Notes: generated by a model from the sequence alone, not told the origin. A stretch of DNA of 64,000 bases from Magnolia sinica (GCF_029962835.1 NC_080582.1:14144032-14208031); one strand, 5' to 3'; counted from the first letter of the stretch, positions 36,187 to 47,933 are shown. Translations and numbers: made by a program.

Positions 36187-37091
36187 GATTGATGATGACG
36201 GGCTAAAGTACTGCGAAGCGATGGGTTTATCCGACATCATAGTTGAAACTGACTCCTGAATCATTGTAGAAGCGGCCAAAAACCCACGAGTCTCAGGATG
36301 CTAAAGCATATGGTACCATATGGGCATCATTCACAGGTTGATTCGGCCTCTCAACCTGCTTTTTTCTCACACCCTCCGAGAAGGTAATTCGGTTGCGGAT
36401 GGTCTGGCGAAGATCGCAAGAGACAGGTGCCCAAACAAGCTCTATTGTAACAAAGCTGACCTTCCAAAAAGCATTAGATGCTCTCTAGTGCTGGATAAAG
36501 CGGGTGTAGGACTGATTATGAGCAAGATAACTAAGAAGGGAGTGGGCTGAGAATCTCTAAATTTTTCCTGCAGATGGGCCCCTGTTTTTCTGCACATGAT
36601 TCAGGACTGTCTGTCTGAGACGCCATTGCTGTGGATGACTGGCTGCAACAACATTCTTGTAGGACTGATGCTTGACTGGGGGTGTGCTACAAGGCTGATG
36701 ATTGATGGCAGTTTGGTTGAGGCTGAAGATTGACGTGGAATGAAGCTTTGCAGCTAGCGGCATGTAGGTGTTTGGCTGTCTGCTAGGCAGCAGGGCCAAC
36801 CAGTTGCATGAGTGCCTCCTATTGATGCTAATATGGGACAGTTGCGTGTCCCTGACTTCAGCGAAATCCAGATTTTACTCGCTTGCAGCAGTTCCCTCTC
36901 CTCCAGTTTCTTCTTTATTTTTTCTCCTTTTTTCCGTTTGCCAATTAGGCGAAATGATAGGTGAGGCCCAATGTAATTGTGTAGCCCACCCGAAAGTTCA
37001 ATATCTACATCCTTGTTTCAAATTAACAAAGATACAGGGGGCTAGTCCCCACTTTTCGAAAAAAAAAAAACCATAAAGGATTGATGATGAC
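36187..37091 (+). mobile_element. 5'-truncated L1-type LINE with RNase H and target duplications
   Basis: The inserted part (about 36200-37071) starts inside an RNase H domain: LKYCEAMGLSDIIVETDS, a stop, then LNLLFSHTLREGNSVADGLA. This is the C-terminal RNase H found in many plant L1 elements. A 3' untranslated region follows, ending GGGGGCTAGTCCCC ACTTTTCG and a run of 12 A. The 13-bp sequence GATTGATGATGAC lies at both edges (36187-36199 and 37079-37091), as expected for target-primed insertion. Internal stops show it is inactive. Confidence 0.85.
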
Positions 37092-37317
37092 ACGTGCACA
37101 CGTGGGATGCTTGAACTTTGATGATTGTACACGTGACACTTTGGAACATGTCACATAACTGCATGAATAAGTGTAAATCTTCATGAGCATCCAAAACATA
37201 AACTGATATTGACAAGTAGTTCCACTCTCCATTAGAGATGCCCAGTCCATGGTCTAGTGGTCATGTAACCATAACTAATCCAAAAATGCATTTCCCGTCA
37301 AAGGGGTAAAACAAATG

Positions 37318-38990
37318 ATGGACATGTACAGTTATTCTAACCGCTTGTTGCAGCACAAGTTTGCCCAAATCCAAATAACACCATAGAGTGTTAATAAATC
37401 ACAATAGGAATAGCATCCTGAGACGCCCATTTCATATTAGTGGTACCAATTTTTCATTGATCTAGACCATCGATGTTATTTAATGTAAAGTGGATTAGGA
37501 ATAAGCAAAAAATCTTCTAGATTTTGAGATCCCAACCATCATATATTTGCTCTTACTATGGCCCCTTGTATTATTGTCTAACCATAAGGTTAGAAAAGTC
37601 CAATGGTCATTGCTTCTTAAGGGCCCCCATAAATATTGTTGAAAACATTAAGATTACCACAAATTGCACTAGATAAAACATGGGAACTTTATCGAACTGC
37701 CAATGTAATATTACAATTCCAAACATTAACTTATGATTATGATGACAACGAGCTCAATAATATCTGTTTCAAAGCGTCTGAAATTCATTCATCCCCATTA
37801 GTGTTTTATGAAACAATGGCAGATTCAGATTTGAAGGTACTAGCCCTTTATTTGGGTATCTCTATTCCATACCATTTCTTTTAGAAATCACTCGTCAAGC
37901 TCATCATCGTTTTTACCAATTGCAGAAGTACCCAACTGACATACTTTCAGTTTTGGCCTCGATTATGTCTGAAGAAGGGGAAAGAGTATGTCAGACTATT
38001 CAATTCTTTTGTTGTTTTTTTCTATTTTATTCAGTAACGATATAGAGATATTAAAGTTGGTGATCTGTTTATTTTTATCATGCAATGGGGAACTGTATTT
38101 CGGAGATCAATCTCGACGTAGTTTATCCACCTTTATGCGTTTGGGCTTTATTATGGTCATTGTTGATTCTCATGTACTATTTCACCGTCTACCATCCCGT
38201 TAGCATTTGGTGGCAGAACTTTGATTTCTACAAATCATATAAACTGTTAGAAATTTGCTACTAAGCTTGTTGTTCACTGGGTGGATTGACATATTTGAAT
38301 TATTTTCATTCTAATGAGTTATTTGGTTCTGTAAAACTGTGTTGTTATTTGGAGTATCAGCTAACGTGATTGGTTTGGTTCCTCCGTCTATTTTTGCAGG
38401 AAAGCTTCGAGTACAGGCTGTTGGGTATAGAGGGAGATATTGTTTCACGGGCCATGAATATGTTCGGTGAGCATTTCATTACCTGAGAGAAGAGGAGAGC
38501 TGGTTATCACCTAATAATTTTGGTGTCTGTTAGATTTTCATTTGTTTACGGCCATTGACTAGTGGCTGACTTGGAACCTTTAGCCTTATGGGTCATAAGA
38601 ACCTGCTTGGATCCTTTAACTAGATGGACAGCCCTTCATTACATCCCCTAACCCCTACGTTTTTTTTGGTGGATGTGTACAAGGGCATATTATTTGAGTT
38701 TCCTGCTTGCACGACTATAGTAACATTCAAATTCAAGTTGTGGTTGGGTAATTTCTGGGCTTTCCAAATAATGGGGATTCCTTGGAGCATATCCTCTTCA
38801 ACTCTACTATGAAAAAGAGGATGAATTAGAGCCGGAAAGGGGCACTAGAAATAAAGATAAAAGGCTGGTGATGAAGAAAAATATGGAATTGGATGAAAAT
38901 TGGGAATTGGACAATGCAAGCTTAGGCCGATGATATGACGTTTGGTGAGAAATAGTAAGGCTTGTATTTTTATGCTTCGAGAGCCTATGG
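37318..38990. repeat. RPN1-region duplication, copy 2
   Basis: This stretch is collinear with 31365-32480, in the same orientation. It is the more complete copy: it keeps the two later RPN1 exons and an extra 210 bp at about 37495-37705 that copy 1 lacks. Confidence 0.8.
37743..38466 (+). pseudogene. RPN1: RPN1 (26S proteasome subunit) fragment, copy 2
   Basis: Three exons with preserved splice sites are visible. Exon a (37743-37836) reads TSSIISVSKRLKFIHPH, a stop and deletion, then FYETMADSDLK, ending at GT. Exon b (37926-37985) follows TTGCAG and reads KYPTDILSVLASIMSEEGER, ending at GTATGT. Exon c (38400-38466) follows TTTTTGCAG and reads ESFEYRLLGIEGDIV, then a one-base loss that shifts the usual GSWGHEYVR out of frame, ending at GTGAGC. 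Intact plant RPN1 has LKAFYETMADSDLK, ADILSVLALTMSAEGER and ESLKYRLLGSEGDIGSWGHE here. Retained introns show a genomic copy, not a retrocopy. The open frame at 37636-37884 is in a different frame from the real exon. Confidence 0.85.
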
Positions 38991-39104
38991 TTAATATCTC
39001 TAACTTACCTTAAGTAGCAAAGGAATTGGGATTTGATAGAAGCCTCCGAGCAAAGTTCCACGATCAAGGCGCAAGAGTAAAAATGCAAAGCTGGGCGGCT
39101 AGAT

Positions 39105-40226
39105 CACGGGTCCATGGCTAGTTTGTAGTGATTTTAATGTTAATTGGATGTTGAAGAGAGGCTTGGGGCAACACTCTGGAAATTAGAGCTATGGTGGAAT
39201 TCAAACAACTTTATAGATGATGTTGGCATATAATAGATGCGGGTTTTAGAGGCTCAAGGTTTACTTGGTGTAATAACAGACAAGGTCATAGGAGAGCATG
39301 AGTAAGACTTGATAGGGTACTAGTTAACATGGAGTGAGTGGGTAAGGGAATCTCTACCTTCAAAGTCTCTCACCTCTCTCATCTCTTATTTGATCACTCT
39401 CCTATTCTGGTGCCTGTGAAGGGAGTAGTGGACAGCTCCTCGAAGCCATTTAGATTTTAGATACTGTGGACAAACCACATCAAATTTAAAGAGGTGGTGA
39501 AGGAAATATGGGAGACGGTGTTGTTTGCATCACTGATCGTCAAAGTCTTTCAGAACATAAAGAAGTTGGAATCTAAGCTGAGGGAATGGAACAATGAGTT
39601 TGGAGAAATTTTCTGAAGTGTTAGAGTCGCAAATGATGTAGTTTTGAAGGCTGAACATGATCTCACATTGTCCAGATCAAAGGAACGAGGTACGGCCCTT
39701 GAGGATGCAAAATCCAAGCTGGTTATGGCTCTACTTCAGGAGGAAAGCTTCTGAAAGCAAGAGTCTAGAAACCAGTGGCTGCCGGAAGGAGAATGCAACA
39801 ATAGATTCTTTCACGACCCTGTTATGGAGAAGATTCTTTCACGACTCCATCATGGAGAAGCAACATTGATTATTTGTAAATAGGATAAAGATAAAATTGG
39901 GAGTTATTTTGGAATCTCAGTCAGAGATAGAGACAAAAGTAGTCAGGTTCTACAGCTCCCTTTATACATCAGAAGGTATTGGTCCAGCATATGATATCCT
40001 TAGCAGTATCCCTGGTTTAGTTCCAAACCAATATAATGAAGACCTTTTGCACGCTCTAGATATGGAAGAAGTGAAGGCAGCAACATTTTCTATTCCTCAA
40101 GATAATGTGTCGAGACTAGATGGCTACTCGAGCTGTTTTTTCACATTCTTCTGGGAAATTATCAGGGAAGATATTCTTAATTTAGTATGCGAGTTCATGG
40201 AAAGGGAGAGAGAATCTACGAACCTT
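39105..40226 (+). mobile_element. L1-type LINE ORF2 fragment (endonuclease to RT start), broken
   Basis: The piece starts at the end of the endonuclease: PWLVCSDFNVNWMLKR, then GFRGSRFTWCNNRQGHRRA, VRLDRVLVN and SHLLFDHSPILVPVKG. It runs through the linker to LESKLREWNNEFGEIF, NQWLPEGECNNRFFHD, and a segment EIETKVVRFYSSLYTSEGIG ending near LNLVCEF, before the RT catalytic core. Frames change several times. It lies just after the RPN1 copy 2 duplication and is in the same orientation. The catalytic YADD box is not present in this fragment. Confidence 0.75.
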
Positions 40227-40552
40227 TGGTAGCTCTCTTCTACATGATTCTTGAGATCACGAAGTGAAAAAAAAAAGTTGTCACACCTTCAACCAATAAT
40301 CCTCTGCAAAGACTGCAATTGCATTTACAAGATTTTCTTAAAGCTCTTGACTTCTTAGTCAATTATAAGATTTCGGGTTTCTTCAAACCATCCAAAGGTC
40401 TCTCTGCCAAGAACAACTCCTCGAGTAAGTGAGCGACTCACTTCAACTTGATTTCAAGTCAAGTTGGTGAGTTTTAAAGTCTGATATGCAACTAACTCAA
40501 ACCCTGAGCATAGGTTCAATATTTCAATAAATTGAACAAAATATAATTTCAT

Positions 40553-40718
40553 GAAAACATAAACAAATGTTATAATTAACCACATTACTAGCAAATTAAC
40601 TATATAAGTGTCTAAAGCTTGTAAATGGCAACATTGAAAACATAAACAAATGTTATAATTAACCACATTACTAACAAATTAACTATACAAGTGTCTAAAG
40701 CTTGTATATGCCAACATC
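40553..40718. repeat. Two-copy tandem repeat, 83-bp unit
   Basis: GAAAACATAAACAAATGTTA begins at 40553 and again at 40636, and the units match at almost all bases. The second unit includes the last codons of the strictosidine synthase-like pseudogene (minus strand), so the gene tail itself was duplicated. Confidence 0.85.
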
Positions 40719-41180
40719 GGGTGTGACCACAGATCCCAACCATCAACTCCCATTGTTTTCTCCTACTTCACTAAGACGTGAGGTAATCTTTCCAAATTTA
40801 TCATTTAACACCTCCATGATCTCACCCTTCTCATAAAAATACATTCCAATCACACCGTTGATGGATGCAATAGCTACCCAAAATTCTCCTCTAGGGTTCC
40901 TTTTGATGTTATCTGGGTATCCTGATAGCTGGGTGAAAACTTCAAGGGCTCCGGCTTTAGAACCCTGAAGCCAAAACCTCATTATTCTTTAAGTGCCGGT
41001 CTCTACGATGAGGAGGAATGTGCTATCCTTACTAATTGCCACCCCATTTGGGTAGACAAGGCCTTTAAGCAACACAGTCACCTTTTTGCCCCGTGGATCA
41101 TATTTCAACAATCTTCCTGTCTGATTGCCGCTTATAGTGACTAATGTGTTGTCCCTACAAGAGAAAAGGTTTGATGAATT

Positions 41181-41791
41181 TGTTGCGCAGCACGCCAACA
41201 ACGCAGTGAACCGAGATCCAATCTTCAGTCTCACCCACAAACGATAAACAAGAAGAAATATAAACTAGAAACAAATTAAAGCAATCCAAACAAACTACAA
41301 GACAAGATATACGTAGAAAAACTCCAAACTAGGGTAAAAAATCACGGATGCAAACTTCCACTATGAAAAAAAACGAAGATTACAAAGCAATATACTAACC
41401 TCTCCCTTGGAAATACTGAGAAAACCCTTTGCTAACACCTTAGAATTATTTCGCATACCCCAGAAAAGCCCTAGGGACACCTATATATGGTTTAGGCAAC
41501 TTCCTTTTCGCACCTTTGCGAAAACTGACTCAAAAATTCGCAATTCGCATCAAATCTGGAAATGAATCTGCGTAACCTCGACTGGTCAAGTAGACTGCTC
41601 GACCGGTCGAGCGGATCCCTCGACCGGTCGAGCATGGGCCACAACCGGTTGAGCACCTCGAAACCCAAAAATTGATGCTCGCTGGACGTTGAGTCGAACT
41701 AGTCCACGACTGGTCGAGTGGGCCACTCGACCGGTCGAGCAGGGCACTCAACTGGTCGAGCGACCCCCAGATGTGGCTTTACATCTCAATA
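41181..41791 (-). repeat. 3' LTR of copia element
   Basis: On the plus strand it begins TGTTGCGCAGCACGCC and ends ACATCTCAATA (the CA end mutated to TA). It carries three exact copies of the 14-bp palindrome CTCGACCGGTCGAG, against two in the other LTR, which accounts for most of the length difference. Confidence 0.9.
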
Positions 41792-41885
41792 ATCTCCCAC
41801 TTGGAGACATATCGCTATAAACCTTCGTCTTTTACATCTGGAGTGCACCACCTCCCCGTCTTCAAGCCTAAAGACTAATCAAAGC

Positions 41886-44800
41886 TTAACAGAGCTTCAG
41901 CTTCTCCCATATGATTGCCTTGGTCAGCATATCTGCAGGATTCTCACTTGTATGAATCTTCTCCAGAACAATCAATCCATCTTCCAATAACGAATGTATA
42001 AAGTGATATCTGATGGTAATATGCTTGGTCCTTGAATGAAAGGCTGAATTCTTAGTCAAGTGTATTGCACTCTGACTGTCACTGTACAGCTTGCAAACTG
42101 CTTGCTTCTTACCCAACTCTTACATGAAACCTTGCATCCACACCATCTCCTTGCACGCTTCTTTAGCCGAACATATTTTACTTCCATCGTACTGATAGAT
42201 ACTATCTTCTGTAACTGAGAGACCCAACTAACTGCAGCACTACCCAGAGTAAAGACATAACCCATAGTGCTTCTTCTGCTGTCAATATCTCCTACCAAAT
42301 CTGAATCCACGTATCCTTATAGCTTGATTTTCGATCCACCATAGCACAGCCCTACATCCTTAATACCTACCAGGTATCTAAGGATTCACTTCACAGCTTC
42401 CCAATGTTCCTTCCCGGGGTTGTTCATGAACCTGCTAACAACTCTCACTGCTTGAGCAATGTCTGGCCTCATGCTCACCATAGCATACATGAGACTCCCA
42501 ATAGCTGACGCGTATGGGACTTTAGCCATGTAGTCTCGTTCCTCTTGCGTCTTTGCACCTTGCTTCTTAGATAGATTGAAGTGGTTGGCTAATAGAGTGT
42601 TAACCGGCTTAGCACCTCTCATATTGAATCGATCAAGTACCTTGGCTATGTACTCTGCCTGTGACAAAACCAGTTTCTTGTTTTCCCTGTCACACTTTAT
42701 CCTCATGCCTAGGATTTATTTTACAGCTCCTAAATCCTTCATGGCAAATTCTCTAGACAGTTGTCTTTTGAGATCTGAGATGTCCTTCATGCTTAAACCG
42801 GCCACAAGCATATCATCAACGTACAGAAGAAGGATGATATACGACGTATCAAACTTCTTCAAATAACAACAGTGGTCTGCATGACATTTCCTGTAACCGT
42901 TTCCCGACATGAAACTATCGAACTTCTTATACCACTGCCTAGGGGTCTGCTTCAAGCCATATAGATTCTTCTTCAATCTACATACCTTGTTCTCCTTTCC
43001 TGGTGCCACGTATCCTGTCGGCTGATGCATATATATCTCTTCTTCAAGGTCCCCATGAAGAAAGGATGTCTTAACATCTAGCTGCTCTAGATGTAAGTCC
43101 TCTGTAGCCACTATATTCAAGACCATGCGAATCATAGACATTTTCATCACAGGTGAAAATATTTCAGTAAAATCGATACCTGCCTTTTGTTGAAACCCTT
43201 TCATAACCAGTCTAGCCTTGTACTGTTTCGAACCATCGTGCTTCTCCTTTAGTCTGTAAACCCACTTGTTTTGAAGAGCTTTCTTACGCTTGCGTAGAGT
43301 GACTAGCTCTTATGTACGATTAGACTCAAGAGAGTCCATCTCATCATCCATGGCCTGCTCCCACTTAACCCATGTATCCGATTGTAATGTCTCTTCAAAA
43401 CACTTTGGTTCACCATTATCTGTTAGTAGTAGATAATGTAAGGAGGGTGAGTATCGGACCGTGGGTCTTCTCTCCCGGGTAGACCTCCTCACAACCGGTG
43501 TCTGTAGCTCTGCCTCACAATGCTCCTGGGCATGATCATCCTGTGGCGCTATAACACCCGTGTCTGGTAACTCTTCCAACTCTACGAATTCATTTTTCTC
43601 AGCTTTATTTTCCTGCACATTGTCCTTATGTATCACTTTTTCATTGAAGACTACGTCCTTGCTTCTGATGATTTTTCTATTTTCTGCATCCCAAAACCTA
43701 TAGCCAAAATCATGCTGCCTGTAGCCTATAAACGTGCACCTCCTAGACTTCGCATCCAGCTTGTTTCTATGCTCTGCATCAATGTGAACATATAAAGTGC
43801 AACCGAACACTCTGAAATGTACAAGGTTCACTTCTTTCCCAGTCCACGATTCTTTTGGTAGCTCACTATCCAATGGTGTTGAGGGACTTCTATTGATGAA
43901 ATATGCAGCAGTATTCACAACATCTGCCCAAAAGGTCTTGGGCAACCCTGCATGTAACCTCATGCTCCTAGCGCGCTCAAGGATGGTCCTTTTAATGCGC
44001 TCAGCCACACCATTCTGCTGTGGTGTCCCTGGAATCTTTTTCTGATGTTTGATTCCATTTACCGCACAATACTCATCAAATCTCTTATCACAGTACTCTC
44101 CCCCATTATCTTATCTGAGACATTTTACTGTTTTACCTGTCTCGTTTTTTACAATTACTTTCCACTTCTTAAATACATCAAATATATCAGATTTGTGCTT
44201 TAAGAAATAAACCCACAGTTTTCGACTAGCATCATCAATAAAAGAAACAAAATAACGTGAGCCACCAAGAGATAATACCTGTGCCGGTCCCCACACATTA
44301 GTGTGTACAAGCTCCAACAGATGTGTCTTTGGAGTGTGTCCTGTCTTTTTGAAACTTACCCTCTTCTGCTTGTCATATATGCAATCCTCGCAGAATTCCA
44401 AGTCAATAGACTTCAGCCCTGGTAGCTTCCCTTTTAACAATAGCACTTTCATCCCTTTCTCACTCATATGTCTCAACCTTTGATGCTATAACTGCCCATT
44501 CACTCTAGTTGATGTGACTGCGAGTGAACTGTACAATCCTGAAGTCACATATAAAGTATCTTCCTTCTTGCCTCGAGATATAACCAAGGCACCTTTTGTG
44601 ATCTTCCATGAATCACTGGTGAATGTCGTCACATAACCGGTATCAGCCAACTGCTCCACAGAGATCAAGTTACGTTTCAAACTCGGTACATGTCTAACAT
44701 CTTTTAATTTCAAAGTTGTTTCGTCTTTCTGATTTATATAAACGTATCCCTTTCTAACAATACTGTACGGCTCATCATCACCCAGGTAGACTCTCCCAAA

Positions 44801-45733
44801 GTCACCTGATACATAATTACGCAGAACTTCCTTACATGAAGTGGCATAAAACAAAACACCCGAGTCTATAACCCAAGACTCATTCCTTGCATCAAGAGAC
44901 AGGATCAACGCCTCTGTGTCACTCTCCTTAGATAGATTCACTAAATCCTTCTCGCCTTGAGAGCTTCCTTCTTATTTCTTGAGCGCCCTATAATCACATT
45001 TCATGTACCCCTTCTTGCCGCAATGCCAACACTCTTCTTTATCTTTCGGTCCCTTGGACTTCTTCCTCAACTTAGAACGTCCGTATTTATTGCCTCTTTT
45101 GTTCAGCGATCTTCCTCTTCCTTCAACGTTTAGAGCATTCCCTGAGTCCGCTGAAACTCCTGATGCCTTTTTTCTAAATTCTTCGCTAAGAATTAGCCCG
45201 GTCACGTCGTCAAATTTTAGTTTTGTCGACCCTTAAGAATTGCTCACAGCAATCACCAAACCATCCCAACTGTCTGGCAAACTGGACAAGATCAATAATG
45301 CCCTGACCTCATCCTCAAAAATAATGCCAACGGATTCCAACTAGCTCGTGACTGTATTGAACTCGTTAGATGTTCAGCCACGCTCTCACCATCTGACATC
45401 TTCATGTTGAATAGTTGTTTCATAAGATGAACCTTTTTGGATGCTGAGGGTTTTTCATACATGGTGGTTAGGGCTTCCATTAATTCTTTTGTGGCTTTCA
45501 ACTTTGATATATTGAAGGCGACGCTCTTAGATAAAGAGAGTCAGATCGTTCCTAAGGCCTTCCTATCCAGTAAAAAACCATTCATCATCTGTCATCTTTT
45601 CTGGTTTCTTCTCTTTCCCTCCTAGAGGAATATATAGGTCCTTTTGATATAAATAATCATCCATCTACATCTTCTAGAAGGAAAAGTTTGAACCATCAAA
45701 CTTTTCAATTTTAATTTTTCCTTCTTCAGTCAT
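41886..45733 (-). pseudogene. Copia gag-pol polyprotein remnant
   Basis: Minus-strand order: gag from ATG at 45733 (MTEEGKIKIEKFDGSNFSF, then a stop) to a zinc knuckle CWHCGKKGYMKCDY, where the expected His and last Cys are both Tyr. Protease has WVIDSG. Integrase has CEDCIYDKQKRVSFKK, then HTNVWGP, where the first catalytic Asp is Asn; a stop stands before the second Asp (DNGGEY), and the Glu is in AERIKRTILERARSM. Reverse transcriptase has DVKTSFLHGDLEEEIYMHQP, LYGLKQTPRQWYKKFD and LLLYVDDMLVAG. RNase H has LYSDSQSAIHLTKNSAFHSR and ends ENPADMLTKAI. Several stops and frame shifts separate the pieces, so it cannot make a full polyprotein. The YVAPGKENKVCRLKK and HMSEKGM phrases fit the Tork (Tnt1-like) group. 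Confidence 0.88.
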
Positions 45734-45772
45734 CGCTCCCAATAGAACTAAACCAATAGCTCTAATATCAGT

Positions 45773-46342
45773 TGTTGCGCAGCATGCCAACAACGCAGTG
45801 AACCGAGATCTAATCTCCGATCTCACCCACAAACGATAAACAAGAAGAAATATAAACTAGAAACAGATCAAAGCAATCCAAACAAACCACAAGACAAGAA
45901 ATACGTGGAAAAAACCTCAAACTAGGGTAACAAACCATGGATGCAAACTTCCACTATGAAGAAAAATGAAAATTACAAGGCAATATACTAACCTCTCCCT
46001 TGAAAATACAGAGAAAACCCTTTGCCAATACCTTAAAATTATTTCTCATACCCTAGAAAAGCCCTAGGGACACCTATATATAGTTTAGGTAACTTTCCTT
46101 TCGCACCCTTGCGAAAGCCGACTCAAAAATCTGCAGTCCACATCAAATCCAGAAACGAATCTGCGTAACCTCGACTGGTGGAGCAGACCCCTCGACCGGT
46201 CGAGCACCTCAGAACCAAAAAATTGATGCTCACTGGACTTTGAGTTGAGCCAGTCCACGACTAGTCGAGTGGGCCACTCGACCGGTCGAGCAGGGCACTC
46301 GACTGGTCGAGTGACCCTCGGATGTGTCTCCACATCTCAACA
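45773..46342 (-). repeat. 5' LTR of copia element
   Basis: On the plus strand it begins TGTTGCGCAGCATGCC and ends CACATCTCAACA. It has two copies of CTCGACCGGTCGAG and aligns along its full length with 41181-41791. Confidence 0.9.
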
Positions 46343-47077
46343 GAATTATGGTCTAATTGAAGTCATCAATAGCTAAAGATACATGTAATATTCAATTTCA
46401 TCCCATGTATATGGTAATGCATCTCTATAAAAATCTCATTAGGATAAAGAAATAATGTAAAAATAGTAGAGAATTGTCCAAATATTCTTGCATTATCATA
46501 AAAGATGTAATATTTAATTTCCTTCCATGTACATGGTGATGTTCATATAGACCAATGATTAGGCAATCCTATCAAATCAAAGCTTGACAAATTTTTATTG
46601 TCATTGGATTAGGTGGAGAAGTTCCCTCTAGTACATTAAAGAGGGCTCCCTTGCCTGTTATTCGATAAGTATTGTCCAATCTTGTTGTCCTTAGAAGAAG
46701 AGAACTGGGGGCAATGCCCATTTCAATTTAAATTAGCGTGGATCCAAACTAAAAGTTTGTTAGTTCTTGTAAAAGAGTGAGGGGAATCATTCTCAATAGA
46801 AAATTTTGCCGGTTTCAAGCTATTTCAGAAGCTAAAGCTCTTGAAAGAAAAGATTAAAGATTGGAAGAAAGAGGTCTTAGAAAGTGTGAAGCGAAATACA
46901 AAGCACTTTTAGAAAAAATAATAATCCAAGAACTAGATATTAAAGAACTAGAAATTATGAAAATTACTCTAATTGCTCATGAATGCTTAGATATTTGGCA
47001 TCAGTCAAGCAAGAAAGAAGTAATCTTCAAGCTTGATATATAAAATGCAGTAGTTGGTATGAGCGATGGAATAGTAC
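46343..47077. other. Intron sequence of the strictosidine synthase-like pseudogene
   Basis: AT-rich, no repeat pair recognised. The 60-aa plus-strand frame at 46861-47043 has no recognisable domain and is treated as chance. Confidence 0.5.
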
Positions 47078-47344
47078 CTCCTTGTGTATATCATGCTAGA
47101 GTCTGTGAAATAAACAATCCCGGTCATCTGGTCAATATCCAGACCGTTGGTGAAGCGAAAGGGGACCCCTCGGGCCCCACTGGCTAGCTAGGTGGCCAAT
47201 CCTCCGGTGGGCCCCACCACAAAGAGCCTGTGATAAGCATCCGCAATGTATAGATCACCGGTGGCCTTATTGAATTGCAAGCCTAGTGGCCTACCGCATG
47301 TGTCTTCTAACCAAGGCTTATCATGGCCATTGCACTCCTCATTC

Positions 47345-47930
47345 CTAATTGTAACAAAGCAAAAGCATATGATCCTCCATAGGCGTGCGTGCATTTCCCA
47401 TCCATGCTAGGGAAAATCAGATCAAAGGTCCAGATCAAAGAACAGCGGGCCCACCTGTAAGAACCCAATTCTCTTTGGCATTATATAATCTTAGGCCCGA
47501 GGATTTGATAAATGTACTCGTGTTCCCAAATTATACTAATGGGGTCGGTTCTTACAGATCCAGACTATTTATCTGATGGTGCGATGGTAGATGGATAATG
47601 ATCCAAATGCTACCTTAATAAAACTACACTACCTTTTAAGCCAGTGCATGCAAATAGAAGGTTGAAAAGAGAGCCCCACTTTGGATTGCCCAAGTGATCT
47701 CCCAAATGGATATCCATAAATAGGTGGCCAACATATAGGTAGTTTGGGAATAAAATACAGGAGCAGTTCACATTCAATCAAGAAAAGGTCAAACATTCTA
47801 TGGATAGGATCTTCCAATCTGGGGGATTTTGGTGCATGCACCATCTGTACCCACAATCAGGGGTCCCACCTGCCTTGGTGGATCTGGGACCGATCGGCCG
47901 TAAACAGCTTAGTGGGTGAGTCCTTACTGT
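47345..47930. other. Upstream flank of the pseudogene
   Basis: The expected N-terminal exon of the strictosidine synthase-like family is not visible here. No other gene is supported. Confidence 0.4.
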
Positions 47931-47933
47931 GGG

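Larger units (their letters stand above)
41181..46342 (-). mobile_element. Complete but decayed Ty1/copia (Tork-like) retrotransposon
   Basis: Two LTRs (45773-46342 is 5' on the minus strand, 41181-41791 is 3') enclose gag-pol on the minus strand. A perfect 5-bp target duplication GAATT lies at 41176-41180 and 46343-46347. Next to the 5' LTR the minus strand reads TGATATTAGAGC, close to the initiator-Met tRNA primer site TGGTATCAGAGC. A polypurine-like AAGTGGGAGAT precedes the 3' LTR. By eye the LTRs differ at about one base in ten, plus a 41-bp length difference, so the insertion is old. It sits in the intron of the strictosidine synthase-like gene, only about 22 bp from the splice acceptor. 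Confidence 0.92.
40695..47344 (-). pseudogene. Strictosidine synthase-like protein, broken and split by a copia element
   Basis: Members of this six-bladed beta-propeller family are secretory-pathway hydrolase-like proteins; most are not true strictosidine synthases. Exon at 47344-47078 (acceptor CAATTAG): NEECNGHDKPWLEDTCGRPL, GLQFNKATGDLYIADAYH, then a stop (47188-47190), then GVPFRFTNGLDIDQMTGIVY, FTDSSMIYTRR, donor GTACTA. Exon at 41154-40695 (acceptor CTCTTGTAG): NTLVTISGNQTGRLLKYDPR, VTVLLKGLVYPNGVAISKD, FLLIVETGT, stop (40989-40991), RIMRFWLQGSKAGALEVF, YPDNIKRNPRGEFWVA, stop (40743-40745), WLGSVVTPDVGIYKL and final TAG. Order and splice sites follow the family. The N-terminal exon was not found. 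The 5.9-kb intron is mostly the copia element at 41181-46342. Confidence 0.85.

Noticed and set aside
37636-37884. 82-aa open frame as a gene
   Set aside because: It runs in a different frame over the RPN1 pseudogene exon; the frame with homology contains a stop and a deletion.
46861-47043. 60-aa plus-strand frame with Glu/Lys-rich sequence
   Set aside because: It lies in the intron of the minus-strand pseudogene, is short, and has no recognisable family.
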